DNA of 64,000 bases, taken from assembly GCA_023091735.1 (NCBI GenBank), contig JALKBU010000001.1, positions 124,001 to 188,000 on the forward strand. Reading direction: 5' to 3'. This DNA comes from Trichomonas tenax. Its lineage: Eukaryota; Parabasalia; Trichomonadida; Trichomonadidae. The position numbers and the translations under genes are program-made. Position 1 is the first letter of the stretch. Each line of letters starts with the position of its first letter. Under the pieces are notes generated by a model. That model was not told the DNA's origin. It searched no databases and worked only from the letters and a program-made list of their open reading frames with translations. Of this stretch, positions 21,015-29,777 are shown in pieces.

Positions 21015-22772
21015 TCAATCATGAAGTTCTTCTTTGAGCACCATTTCTTCATCTTGCTGAGTTTGATCCTGCAGTGACCATATTTCGCACCACGTCGGTC
21101 TCCCGTGAGGGCAGTTCCAAGGAAAGTCCGATTGAGCCATTCTATTCAATAAGTTTTGCATTTGAGCTTTATTCATTGTGTCACCAACTCTCACGGAGCT
21201 GTGGCAAGCTCTATACTGCATCCAAATGCGGGCCTTCCTCGTCATTGGCTGAGCGGATGGGTTCTCATACAAAATTGTGATCAACTCAAGCAAATCGTCT
21301 GCACCAGTTGCAACAGTAGTGACTGATGGAATTGTTTTGACAAGTAACACATTGTCTTGCAAATCATAATCATAGCCAAACTCTTTGCATCTCTGTTTAC
21401 ATTCTTCTGCAGCTGTTGTTTCTTGTGGTGTTAGATTTATCTTGATTGGTGCAATTAATTTCTGGCTTTGTATAGAGCACTTCTTCCTTAGATTCTCAAA
21501 GTTTTGAGCTTCCATGGCAGCGTGCTGGTCTATAGCGTATATATCACATCCGTATTTTGTAATAATAAATGACTGGTTCCATTGTCCAATAATCTCCATA
21601 TCTTTGAATGCTTTGGTTTCTATAGCATCATATGACTGTCCGTAGTCCGGAACATAACTTTGACATTTCTTGAATCTTTCGGCAATGTCGCTCGCTGTAA
21701 CTTTTGAGTGTATTTCTATTCCTAATGGTTCTGAGTTCTTTAATCTTGTGAGCTGCGGGAGAGATCTTATTGGCTCCTCTGCTATGACATTGTTAAATGT
21801 AAGTTTTTCACTTGTTTTCTTCCAAACATTACTGAGAATTTCACAAAAGGCTTTTTGCAACATATTTTCACGCTCGAATGATACTGAAATTAGTGGTGAA
21901 TTTGGAATGAAATCGAATGTATTTCTAGGAGCAGTGATGTAGAATACTCCTGAAGGAAGCTTTGGTCCAGCGCACAATCTGAATTCGTTCTTAATCGCAC
22001 GATAAAGACCTGCACAAACACAAGGTCTGTTGTTGATTACAAAAATAACTTTCTTATTAGAATTAGTCGTTGGTGACGCTGTGAAATACGCAAGGGTAGC
22101 TTCTGGATGCCATTGTTCTAACGAAATTTCTCCATGATCAAAGCCTTTAAGTATATCAGAACCAAAAACATTACTTATTCTGCTATCACGCTTTGTTGTC
22201 GAAACTTGTATTACTGGCTTGTTGTCAATCGAAACGGTAAAGTTTGCTGTACATGCAATCGCGAATGATTCTGCAATTTCGTGAATTTCAGATAATTGCT
22301 GTGATTTGTGTTCGATAAAATAGTGCCTTCTCACGGGATGTCCGTAGAATATTGTCTGCGCGGTGACTGTTGTACCCTTTGGCCTTGTAATTTTCTGCAT
22401 TTGTCTTTTATGATCTTCACCGAATTGCAATCTCCACCCAGAATTGTTATTTTCTGTACATGTATCAATAGTTAAATACGATAAATATGAAATTGCCTCC
22501 AACGCTCTGCCGCGTCCGCCACTTACATCTTTTCCAAACTCTTTGGAAGTGACTCCTTCATCACAGAGCATCGAAAGACCTTCTTCGGAGATTCCCGGTC
22601 CATTGTCAGACACAGAAATGTGATCAAGTCCTCCATTTCCAATTCTAATTGTTAAAACTGAGCAACCAGCGTCAATGGAGTTCTCAATCATCTCCCTCAA
22701 CGCGTGCGCTGGCGAGCTGATGGTCTCTGTCGCTCGCACAAGCGTGCTATCGTGCTTTGCGAGCGTCTTCAT
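21015..22772 (-). CDS. MutL homologue, PMS2/Mlh3-type mismatch repair protein
   Basis: 585 residues from an ATG. The GHKL ATPase domain (about 1-330) has motif I REMIENSIDAG (Glu27, Asn31), motif II DNGPGI and a motif III that reads GGRGRAL instead of the usual GFRGEAL. The C-terminal domain contains DQHAAMEAQNFE (about 418-429), which keeps the metal-binding DQHA(x2)E(x4)E endonuclease signature, and PWNCPHGRPT near the end. The customary ACR motif reads ACHSS. PMS2-type proteins pair with MLH1 and nick DNA to direct mismatch excision. The linker between domains is very short, making this a compact family member. It is probably functional, but motif III is atypical. Confidence 0.9.
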   Translation of the reverse strand: MKTLAKHDSTLVRATETISSPAHALREMIENSIDAGCSVLTIRIGNGGLDHISVSDNGPGISEEGLSMLCDEGVTSKEFGKDVSGGRGRALEAISYLSYLTIDTCTENNNSGWRLQFGEDHKRQMQKITRPKGTTVTAQTIFYGHPVRRHYFIEHKSQQLSEIHEIAESFAIACTANFTVSIDNKPVIQVSTTKRDSRISNVFGSDILKGFDHGEISLEQWHPEATLAYFTASPTTNSNKKVIFVINNRPCVCAGLYRAIKNEFRLCAGPKLPSGVFYITAPRNTFDFIPNSPLISVSFERENMLQKAFCEILSNVWKKTSEKLTFNNVIAEEPIRSLPQLTRLKNSEPLGIEIHSKVTASDIAERFKKCQSYVPDYGQSYDAIETKAFKDMEIIGQWNQSFIITKYGCDIYAIDQHAAMEAQNFENLRKKCSIQSQKLIAPIKINLTPQETTAAEECKQRCKEFGYDYDLQDNVLLVKTIPSVTTVATGADDLLELITILYENPSAQPMTRKARIWMQYRACHSSVRVGDTMNKAQMQNLLNRMAQSDFPWNCPHGRPTWCEIWSLQDQTQQDEEMVLKEELHD

Positions 22773-23293
22773 ACCAAGATTTTATGATAATGATATTATA
22801 TCACTTCACATTGCGACAGATTGTTGTCTCTGAAATCTATTTTTAAAACAAAATACGAAAATTAAAGTTTATATCAAATTGTTTTCAAATAAATATCAAA
22901 AACAACTCTTGACACAGATAAAACATAACTCAAAATTATTAGTTCTCTTATGTATTAGTTCAAAATAGTTCGATAAAAGAATAATAAAATTCAATAAATA
23001 AATTTCGAATTAATGGTTCTGTAATCATAACAAATGAGTAAGAAAATGAAGCAAATCATACACCTTGAATCATTTAAAGCAATAATAATGCAAAAATTTG
23101 TTGCTGTGAATAAAATAAGATAAATGTCGTTTCAATTGTTGAGCATACAAATAATCCTGTTGTATCTCAAAATTTTGTTCATAAAAGACAACAAAAAATG
23201 ATATATCGAATGAATAAAATATCATAATTTGAATATGGTAATAATCTGATACAAAAACTAAAGTATGCTTTTCTAGTCAGAGTTGATAATGCC
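22773..23293. other. Intergenic region
   Basis: About 520 AT-rich bases between two minus-strand genes with no open frame, repeat or RNA that I can see. Confidence 0.5.
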
Positions 23294-23905
23294 TTATGTG
23301 AATGGAACACCATTTGGCATAATAAATTCACCATCAATTGTTAATCTTTGAGATCCATTCAGCGTTCCAGACATATTCATTGATCTCGTAAATGAATTTG
23401 GTGATTGCTGTTCATATATTATTAAATTTTTCATTCTTTCTGAAAATTCTGACGACTCACGAGACATCTGCTCTCTGAGCTGGATAAGTGAGTTTAATTG
23501 ATCTGTATTGATTAAATTCGAACTTGGATATTCGTTAATTTGAATTTGGCTAACATTTGGCTTCTCAACCATTTCACATGCCTCAAATTTGAATTCAGGG
23601 AATGCTGGAATGTTTGGTAAAGGTGGTGTTGGTGGAATTGGATCAATTTGTTGAATAAAAGAATTTCCTGAATTATATGGTGAAGGAATATTTTGTTGAG
23701 GACGTTTTAATAATGTTGGTGTGTAATTGTGTTGAGTAGCACGAGGAGAAGGTGCAAATTGATTTCGATAAGCCGTTTCTGGAGTTTTTGGAGGCGTTTT
23801 TAGTCTTGGAGGTTCATTTTTATCATCGAAAATGTGAGATTTCATGATTTTCTGTTTATTTTTATCATTAATTTGATTTGGATCATCATTCATTAAAAAT
23901 GACAT
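23294..23905 (-). CDS. Hypothetical proline-rich protein
   Basis: 203 residues from an ATG. The N-terminal ~110 residues are rich in N, P, Q and T with proline clusters (PPRLKTPPKTPET, DPIPPTPPLPNIP) and look disordered. A short helical segment at about 140-170 (LNSLIQLREQMSRESSEF) could form a coiled coil. TPP and SP sites suggest possible proline-directed phosphorylation. No domain is recognised. The gene lies just left of mobile element A. Confidence 0.6.
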   Translation of the reverse strand: MSFLMNDDPNQINDKNKQKIMKSHIFDDKNEPPRLKTPPKTPETAYRNQFAPSPRATQHNYTPTLLKRPQQNIPSPYNSGNSFIQQIDPIPPTPPLPNIPAFPEFKFEACEMVEKPNVSQIQINEYPSSNLINTDQLNSLIQLREQMSRESSEFSERMKNLIIYEQQSPNSFTRSMNMSGTLNGSQRLTIDGEFIMPNGVPFT

Positions 23906-24012
23906 TTTTATATCATAAATGAAGCCAAATGATCAAAAACATGAATTAATGATTATTGATAACTGAAGATTGACAAAATAGTCGATATTTTCAGGTTCCA
24001 AAATATTTTCGA

Positions 24013-24060
24013 TAATTCTATTGCAGTGCTTCAGATCAAGTATGAAATGCAATAGAATTA
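24013..24060. repeat. 13-bp perfect inverted repeat next to element A
   Basis: TAATTCTATTGCA (24013-24025) and its complement TGCAATAGAATTA (24048-24060) are separated by 22 bases. The pair ends 15 bases before the left terminal repeat of element A. Confidence 0.7.
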
Positions 24061-24075
24061 ATGCGTTTTGTCATT

Positions 24076-24243
24076 GGAGTTTGATGGAATAAAAAACATT
24101 ATTGGAATAAAGGCGACTTTATGCGAATAAAGTGAATTTGGAATCAAACCCTATTTTGGAATAACCGCCAATTTGGAATAATGACTGTTATTCCATATGT
24201 CAAAAATAGGTCGAAAAGTGACAATAATGGAATACCCGAATTA
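24076..24243 (+). repeat. Left terminal inverted repeat of element A
   Basis: 168 bases starting GGAGTTTGATGGAATAA. It contains at least five copies of TTGGAATAA-like words and one AAAAGTGACA, the complement of the decamer found upstream of host genes. Confidence 0.9.
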
Positions 24244-24261
24244 GTTGGAAGTGAAGTATAA

Positions 24262-24310
24262 CAATGTGGGGGGTACTTGTCCTCTGCGAGTACAAGTCCC
24301 CGACACATTG
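24262..24310. repeat. Hairpin at 3' side of the element A gene
   Basis: CAATGTG (24262-24268) pairs with CACATTG (24304-24310); inside, GGGG pairs with CCCC and ACTTGT with ACAAGT, with small bulges. This GC-rich stem-loop lies between the gene's 3' end and the left repeat and could serve in transcript 3'-end formation. Confidence 0.65.
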
Positions 24311-24506
24311 GGAGAAATGCGGACAAAGTCGGCATTATTAATTTTTTCACCGTCTAATATATATAGAGCGAATTTAATAAATGACATCACTTAATGAATC
24401 ACATCACTTGTCGCATATATAGAGCGAATCACCTCACTCAAGTGCCCACGAGTCCCCTTTATATACCAGCAAAAATAATATATTATTTTGGAATTAGATT
24501 TATTTC

Positions 24507-25807
24507 TTATGCAGTTCTAATCCATGCAACAACAGCGAGATAAGGAGGAATATAATCAGTACCAGACCCGCCAAATGTTATCATAGCTGTTTGAAAGCCA
24601 TAGTAATTTCCATTTGCTACCTTCATCTCAGTTTCAGAAATATTACTTTTTACGCCATTGCCAGTACTTCCCCAACACACATGATTCATTTCTCCCAATT
24701 TTGGTAAGTTATCCACAGTAATTTTGAAGCTACCACCCTGGATACCATAATGAGGAGCACTATCATGAGAAACACAGAATAGGAATCTATCCTCTGCCAC
24801 TCACCAAATCCGAACATTTCCTTAGGATTAGTTCCAGGAGCTTGGGATATATAGATAGACCCAACAGGATAACATTTTTCAAGCGTGCCATTTACTTCTC
24901 TAAGTAAATTATTCGATAGTTGCTGTAATGTATCATATATTTCTCTTTTCATCCTATCCATTTCAGTAGTGAAATCCACAGTATTTACTTTATCATCGAG
25001 CTTATTATATACATCCGTGAATTTGTTTGTAGTCGCTTCATATGTCTTGAATGCCTCAGCTGCATCCTGTTTTTGTTCCATTTGTTTCTTCAGTTCTGCT
25101 ACATCAGTAGCGATGGGAGTAAAGTCAGCAACAGAGAGCTTATCATTAATTCTTGTATTAGCTTGTGTAATATCTAAACTCATACGCTCAAATTCTTTAT
25201 TTATTAAAGCCGTATTGCTATTAATTTTGGCATTTATTGCCACAGGGTCAAATTGTGCCACTGCTTCCATTTGCTTCTTTAAATTATTAACATCCAACGC
25301 CACAGGAGTAAAGTCTGCAATAGCTAGTTTGGTATTAATTCTCTCATTCGCTTGAGTCAATTTGTTAGTAAGTAGCTCATATCCATTAAATAACTCATTG
25401 TGATCCTTTTGTCTCTTAGCTTCAATGTCTGCTAAATCATGTTCCCTTTGTTTCGATAATTCATCAATCCTCAATTCATTCATTATACTTCTTTTATTAA
25501 TAGTATTTACCACAGAGAACAAATCAGTCTTGGGGTCAGTTTCAGGAGCATCACTGTCTAATGTATGTCTAACATATATGGTGTCAGCAATGAGTTCTTT
25601 AGTTGTTATACTTTCCTGATTCTCCTTATGCTCGTCATCGTCCAATCTCTTAGCAGTAGCAGCCATTTGCGTCTCTAATGTTGATAATCTATTCCTAGTA
25701 TCTTGCGGAAACTCTGAAATACCCATTTGATATTGTAATTCTGCTACAATATTCGTGATTATGTTTCCAACTGCCCGACGGTTATTCCAAAGTATTTTTG
25801 ATTCCAT
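24507..25807 (-). pseudogene. Phage tail-fibre-like protein with coiled-coil shaft and collar-type tip, one frameshift
   Basis: A 373-codon frame starts at the ATG 25807, inside the conserved right subterminal region of element A. Residues 1-300 are heptad-rich and contain a repeated unit around ADFTP...LKKQM at about 151-182 and 214-245, with a weaker third copy (VDFTTEMDRMK, 277-287). Then comes CYPVGSIYISQAPGTNP, the start of a collar/tip domain known in phage tail fibres and virus-like elements. Near 24790 the frame slips by one base. The remaining tip (GIQGGSFKITVDNLPKLGEM, then PPYLAVVAWIRTA) continues in another frame to 24507. Both frames are otherwise intact, so this is a single recent lesion, a sequencing error or, less likely, programmed frameshifting. 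The likely product is a trimeric fibre that binds a surface. Confidence 0.75.
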
Positions 25808-25896
25808 AATTATCCATGATTCCTAATTCCAATATCGAAGTTGATTCCAAATTTTGAGAGCATTATTCGCATATCCAAATATTCGGCAATTCCAAA

Positions 25897-26064
25897 TAAT
25901 TCGGGTATTCCATTATTGTCACTTTTCGACCTATTTTTGACATATGGAATAACAGTCATTATTCCAAATTGGCGGTTATTCCAAAATAGGGTTTGATTCC
26001 AAATTCACTTTATTCGCATAAAGTCACCTTTATTCCAATAATGTTTTTTATTCCATCAAACTCC
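25897..26064 (-). repeat. Right terminal inverted repeat of element A
   Basis: Complement of the left repeat with one mismatch. It carries TGTCACTTTT at 25917-25926, oriented so that AAAAGTGACA reads toward the cargo gene about 110 bases downstream. Confidence 0.9.
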
Positions 26065-27117
26065 ATTCTATCAACCACTTTTATTGTCATTTTTTCATTG
26101 TCGCAAAAAGTCTGATTTTCTATCGAATCGGCCTGTTCATATTCACCGCGAAGGATACCCTATATGGGATGAGTTCTACAAGCCAAGACTTATCACTGAA
26201 AATCGAACAATTGCAGACAAAGGATCAAATTTTGTCTCAAATGTCATATTTAGCAAATTAGGAGCACAGAGTGTTATTAGAATATCCTTAAATGGAAGTT
26301 TGCTCGTTTGCGATTGTTTTTTCATCGAATCTCAAATGATATCAGGAGATGGAGGTTCAATTTATTTTGAAGGTGTGGGATGCGTTCAGAAACGTGTATA
26401 TAGCGTGAGGGCAAAAATTGATGATAAAAAAGCATTGGGAGCTCATTCTCGTGTCACCGTTTCCCCGGCTCCGTATAATCCTAATATCATCACACAATCG
26501 TAAATATCTGCATGCTCTGGATATTCCACATGTAACTACTTTATCAATGGGCTAATTTGGCAATCATATCTCAACAATTCAGCTCATAATTGTTTTCGTA
26601 ATTGTGCTTGTGTTTTATATGAACCTTCTAATGCATCACATACAAATTTTAGCACTTTTTGGAATAACACATCTGAAGAAAGATCTCTATATCATGATCA
26701 CAATACTCACTACCTGAAGCAATGTGTGGTAATGATGAATAAATATACCTCAACAGGTGATATAGGTCATGGAATAATTCTTATTCAACGTGGCACTCTT
26801 AATGTTGATAAATGCATTATCATTAACAATACATCACCCGTATTATTTGCAACAAAGTATGATTCAACAATGTTTGTTCCTGATTGCTATATCAAAGATA
26901 ATACATGACTAGTTTGACATCAGGTGCAGTTTCTTATTCAACAACAATATCTTTATCTCTTAATTTTTCATACTACACTACAGATTATAAACCAGATATC
27001 TCTCGTAATACTCCAGCTATAGTTGCTGATTTTAATGAAGAAGTTAAATGCTCTTATTGCGAAGAACCTGCTATCAAAATGAATAATATTATTCTCTTAT
27101 ATGAATTTGTCACTTAA
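26065..27117 (+). pseudogene. Beta-helix (polymorphic membrane protein-like) surface protein relic
   Basis: Directly right of element A an open plus-strand frame without an ATG runs to a TAA at 26501 (residues include IRISLNGSLLVCDCFF and GDGGSIYFEG). The same frame reopens immediately and continues to 26908 (NNSAHNCFRNCACVLYEPSN, then RGTLNVDKCIIINN), followed by a shift into another frame up to 27117. The repeated pattern hydrophobic-x-F-x-N/D-C plus GGSIY is that of the trichomonad PMP-like/right-handed beta-helix surface family. One stop, one frameshift and no start make it a pseudogene. Element A's junction is ~20 bases upstream of the open frame, so the insertion may have removed or separated the 5' end. 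Confidence 0.7.
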
Positions 27118-27161
27118 TACCTTTATTTCTATAACATACAGCAAGCATAAACAAAAGCACA

Positions 27162-28133
27162 TTATTTAAGTAACAGCTTGATTTGCGTAGGATCGCCATC
27201 ATTGATAGCATATGATATCTCGTACAGCAGCGGCCTCGTTTTTTCACAAATAAAGTGTGTTTTAATTGATCCATGAATCTTGTCACCCTGCACAACGCTT
27301 ACTTCCTTGTGAAGAGGGAACTCGAGCTGATAAAAACTTGTATTGGATGACTTTGGTGATGTGGAAAACACAATTGTTTCATTCGACTTTGGAAAATAAA
27401 GATCGAACCATGAAACAAAACCATCAAACACATCATCTTTAGAAACTTCAAAGTCGAATTCACCAGAAACATCCGAGTTTCCGTCAGTTTGTGATGGTTC
27501 TATAGATTTATAAATTAATGGTGTGGAAATCATTTTTGCTTCATGAAGCAGTATAGTTTGCACACAGCTGTTACTGAGTTCCTTTGCAGATTTATAGTTA
27601 TATCCATAAACATCGCTGTCCCAATAAGATTTAAAAGATATTTTTTGTTTTGATTTGGGAACGAATGTAAAGTCGATTTTCGATGGTATCGTTATTCCAT
27701 TTTCAGCGAGAAATAGTGTCTTTGCACGTAAAAATATCGGATAAAGTGATTCTAATAACGCTCCTAAACCAAAACAGAACGTAAAAATGATATCTACTTT
27801 CTCAGAAAGCTGTATTTCGGCGATTTTGTTTGTTAAAATGGTGATTTTGTCTTGCAAATTATTATCAATTACCGTTTGTTTGGAATAAACGCTTAATGTC
27901 GATGGTTCCCATGCATACACATGCTTGGCACCAGACTTAGCTGCCATCATTGAGAAAATTCCTGTTCCGGAGCCAATTTCCAAAACAATTTTGTCTTTAA
28001 ACAGCGAATTGTCTTTAATTACATCGACATACTGTTGAAACACTAATTTATCATTAAAAAGTTGCTCGTAATACGATATGTGGCCTCTTAAATCGTTATA
28101 AAAATCAGCTGATGTCGCAACATCGCCTTCCAT
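27162..28133 (-). CDS. Divergent protein arginine methyltransferase-like protein
   Basis: 323 residues from an ATG. The N-terminal helix HISYYEQLFNDKLVFQQYVD and the SAM motif VLEIGSGTGIFSMMAAKSGA (about 50-69), followed by VYAWEPS, match the PRMT Rossmann domain. Post-I strands and the ~110-residue beta-barrel are present. However, the double-E loop, normally SEWMGYxxxYES, reads TFCFGLGALLES: the first catalytic Glu corresponds to Phe119, while the second (Glu128) remains. The C-terminal THW loop is also not recognisable (TSFYQLEFPL). Active PRMTs need both Glu residues to orient arginine. The protein may therefore bind SAM without arginine methylation, or have a changed substrate. Confidence 0.8.
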   Translation of the reverse strand: MEGDVATSADFYNDLRGHISYYEQLFNDKLVFQQYVDVIKDNSLFKDKIVLEIGSGTGIFSMMAAKSGAKHVYAWEPSTLSVYSKQTVIDNNLQDKITILTNKIAEIQLSEKVDIIFTFCFGLGALLESLYPIFLRAKTLFLAENGITIPSKIDFTFVPKSKQKISFKSYWDSDVYGYNYKSAKELSNSCVQTILLHEAKMISTPLIYKSIEPSQTDGNSDVSGEFDFEVSKDDVFDGFVSWFDLYFPKSNETIVFSTSPKSSNTSFYQLEFPLHKEVSVVQGDKIHGSIKTHFICEKTRPLLYEISYAINDGDPTQIKLLLK

Positions 28134-28222
28134 TATAAAAAAATGAAGTTAGAATATAAATCTATATCTTTATATTATTATAGTTCCTCTCAAACATCAT
28201 TAATAATCAATCTAAAACTTGA

Positions 28223-29626
28223 TCATTTGAAATCAACTGCATCAGCATGATAATGTTCTGGGAATGTATCTTCAAGGTTCAGCATTAAAACTTCAAGATC
28301 ACTTTTTGTATCTTTATCTTTAATATCAGAATACATTGATTCTATTGTATCGAAAAGATCTCCTTCCAAATAAGACGTCAAAACTTTCTCCATCAATCTT
28401 GGAATCGTTGATACTAGCATTGTTATATTCGTTAATGCGATGATACAGCTTCTTAGGAATGACCCGGATTTGAAATCAAGGAAATCTATCAATGTCTGAA
28501 TAATTCCTAAATTCAATATTTTTTCGAACCAATCATAGTTTTGATGCTTCAAGATCTTCGTAACAACTTGCAATGCTTTTTCTTTAACAATAAATATTCC
28601 TGTTTCAATCATAGTGACGATTGTTTGTATGATTCCAGAGTCAAGAAGATATCTAACAAAAGATAGATAGTGTCCGCAAAGATCACTACAGAAGTCGAGG
28701 AAATCTAATTGCGATTCAAGAGGTTTGTTGTCAAGTACTTCAACCATCATTGATAAGTCCCATTTTTCAAATAACCTTGGATCACCAAGAGCTGTAAATG
28801 TATGAATGACTGTAAAAATTAGTCGATCAGCAGAATAATGGCCCTGCTGGAAAGTTTGGAATAAAACTTCTAAAGGGAAATCTTCAACCATACGTCTTGC
28901 CGAAGCTTCAGATCCAATAGCGCATATGAATGCTGCATAAACCATGTCAGGTGTTAGCACAGGATTATTCTTTGAAAAGCCGATGACAAATTCTGTAAAA
29001 TGAAGCAGTATATTTGGTATATCTTGAAAAGATTCTTTCGTTACCAATGGGAAAATTTCCAGAAAAACATTCGTCATTAACTTTACAGCCAACATGAAAG
29101 AGTCTTGATCAAGTTCACCGTTAAATAACAAGCTTGCATATTTTTCGAATATTTTTGAATAATAAAAACTCAAGCAAACGGGCTGATTCTTGATGCAGAT
29201 CATAGAATAGTATTTTAGTACTAAACTTATATCTTTGATTAATGGTAAAACGTTATTTTCGATAATTTCAATTGATTCTGGTGAACATAATGGAGAAATG
29301 TCAAGATCGCGGAAAGTAGTTAGCGCAGTTAGAAGTTCGAGTATTGGTCTGTATGATTTTATGAAAGAAGGATTTGATAAAACTTCAATGAAAAAACTGA
29401 TGAGGTTTTTGCTCATAAACATGTCCAATGGCAATATCTTCGTATTGTTGAAAAGATCAATGAATGCATTTAAGACATTGTTGAAATTTTCTGTCTCAGA
29501 TTTCATATAAACTTCAAAGAGATCATTTATTATGTAATCGAATGGATTATCCTCTTTTATTTCCTGTTTCATCTCTACCTTTGATTCACCACTCTGCTTC
29601 TGTCGATCAGATTCTTTATAATCCAT
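28223..29626 (-). CDS. Armadillo-repeat-like alpha-solenoid protein
   Basis: 467 residues from an ATG. After a ~25-residue charged, disordered N-terminus (with the sumoylation-like KVEMKQEIKE) the protein is a run of helical repeats of 40-45 residues with ARM-like spacing, such as DSGIIQTIVTMIETG and LGIIQTLIDFLDFKSG, each followed by a second long helix. No catalytic residues or membrane segments are seen. Proteins of this build are numerous in trichomonads and act as scaffolds; I cannot assign a partner. TGTCACTTTT lies 24-33 bases upstream of the ATG in sense orientation. Confidence 0.7.
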   Translation of the reverse strand: MDYKESDRQKQSGESKVEMKQEIKEDNPFDYIINDLFEVYMKSETENFNNVLNAFIDLFNNTKILPLDMFMSKNLISFFIEVLSNPSFIKSYRPILELLTALTTFRDLDISPLCSPESIEIIENNVLPLIKDISLVLKYYSMICIKNQPVCLSFYYSKIFEKYASLLFNGELDQDSFMLAVKLMTNVFLEIFPLVTKESFQDIPNILLHFTEFVIGFSKNNPVLTPDMVYAAFICAIGSEASARRMVEDFPLEVLFQTFQQGHYSADRLIFTVIHTFTALGDPRLFEKWDLSMMVEVLDNKPLESQLDFLDFCSDLCGHYLSFVRYLLDSGIIQTIVTMIETGIFIVKEKALQVVTKILKHQNYDWFEKILNLGIIQTLIDFLDFKSGSFLRSCIIALTNITMLVSTIPRLMEKVLTSYLEGDLFDTIESMYSDIKDKDTKSDLEVLMLNLEDTFPEHYHADAVDFK

Positions 29627-29649
29627 TTAAAATCTCTTTAGACATCATG

Positions 29650-29659
29650 AAAAGTGACA
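29650..29659 (-). promoter_or_regulatory. TGTCACTTTT initiator-like motif, sense orientation
   Basis: Reads TGTCACTTTT toward the ARM-repeat gene, 24-33 bases before its ATG. TCACTT fits the trichomonad Inr consensus, so transcription could begin at the A. Confidence 0.5.
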
Positions 29660-29777
29660 AAATTTCCAAAATTAAAAACACAAAATAATCAGTGATATAT
29701 TCACTACATAATACAGAAGTTCTATTTATCATATTTTTAGACTTGAGAAGTAATTATTATCATTTAATCGAGTTATT

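Larger units (their letters stand above)
24076..26064. mobile_element. Element A: 1,989-bp inverted-repeat element with fibre-like cargo gene
   Basis: Bases 24076-24243 and 25897-26064 are 168-bp terminal inverted repeats that differ at a single base by my alignment. Both are made largely of the reiterated word TGGAATAA and variants. The element is flanked by ATT on both sides (24073-24075, 26065-26067), a candidate 3-bp target duplication. Inside lie one gene on the minus strand (24507-25807) and a hairpin (24262-24310); I see no transposase, integrase or polymerase, so it is non-autonomous. The same ends bound element B. The class is undetermined. The fibre-like cargo recalls large virus-like transposons (Maverick/Polinton), but the short TSD does not fit them. 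Confidence 0.85.

Noticed and set aside
24780..24805. Programmed ribosomal frameshift in the fibre gene
   Set aside because: No slippery heptamer or downstream structure recognised; a simple indel is the plainer reading.
24076..26064. Element A as a complete Maverick/Polinton
   Set aside because: Only 2 kb, no polymerase, integrase, protease or ATPase, and the flanking duplication looks 3 bp rather than 5-6 bp.
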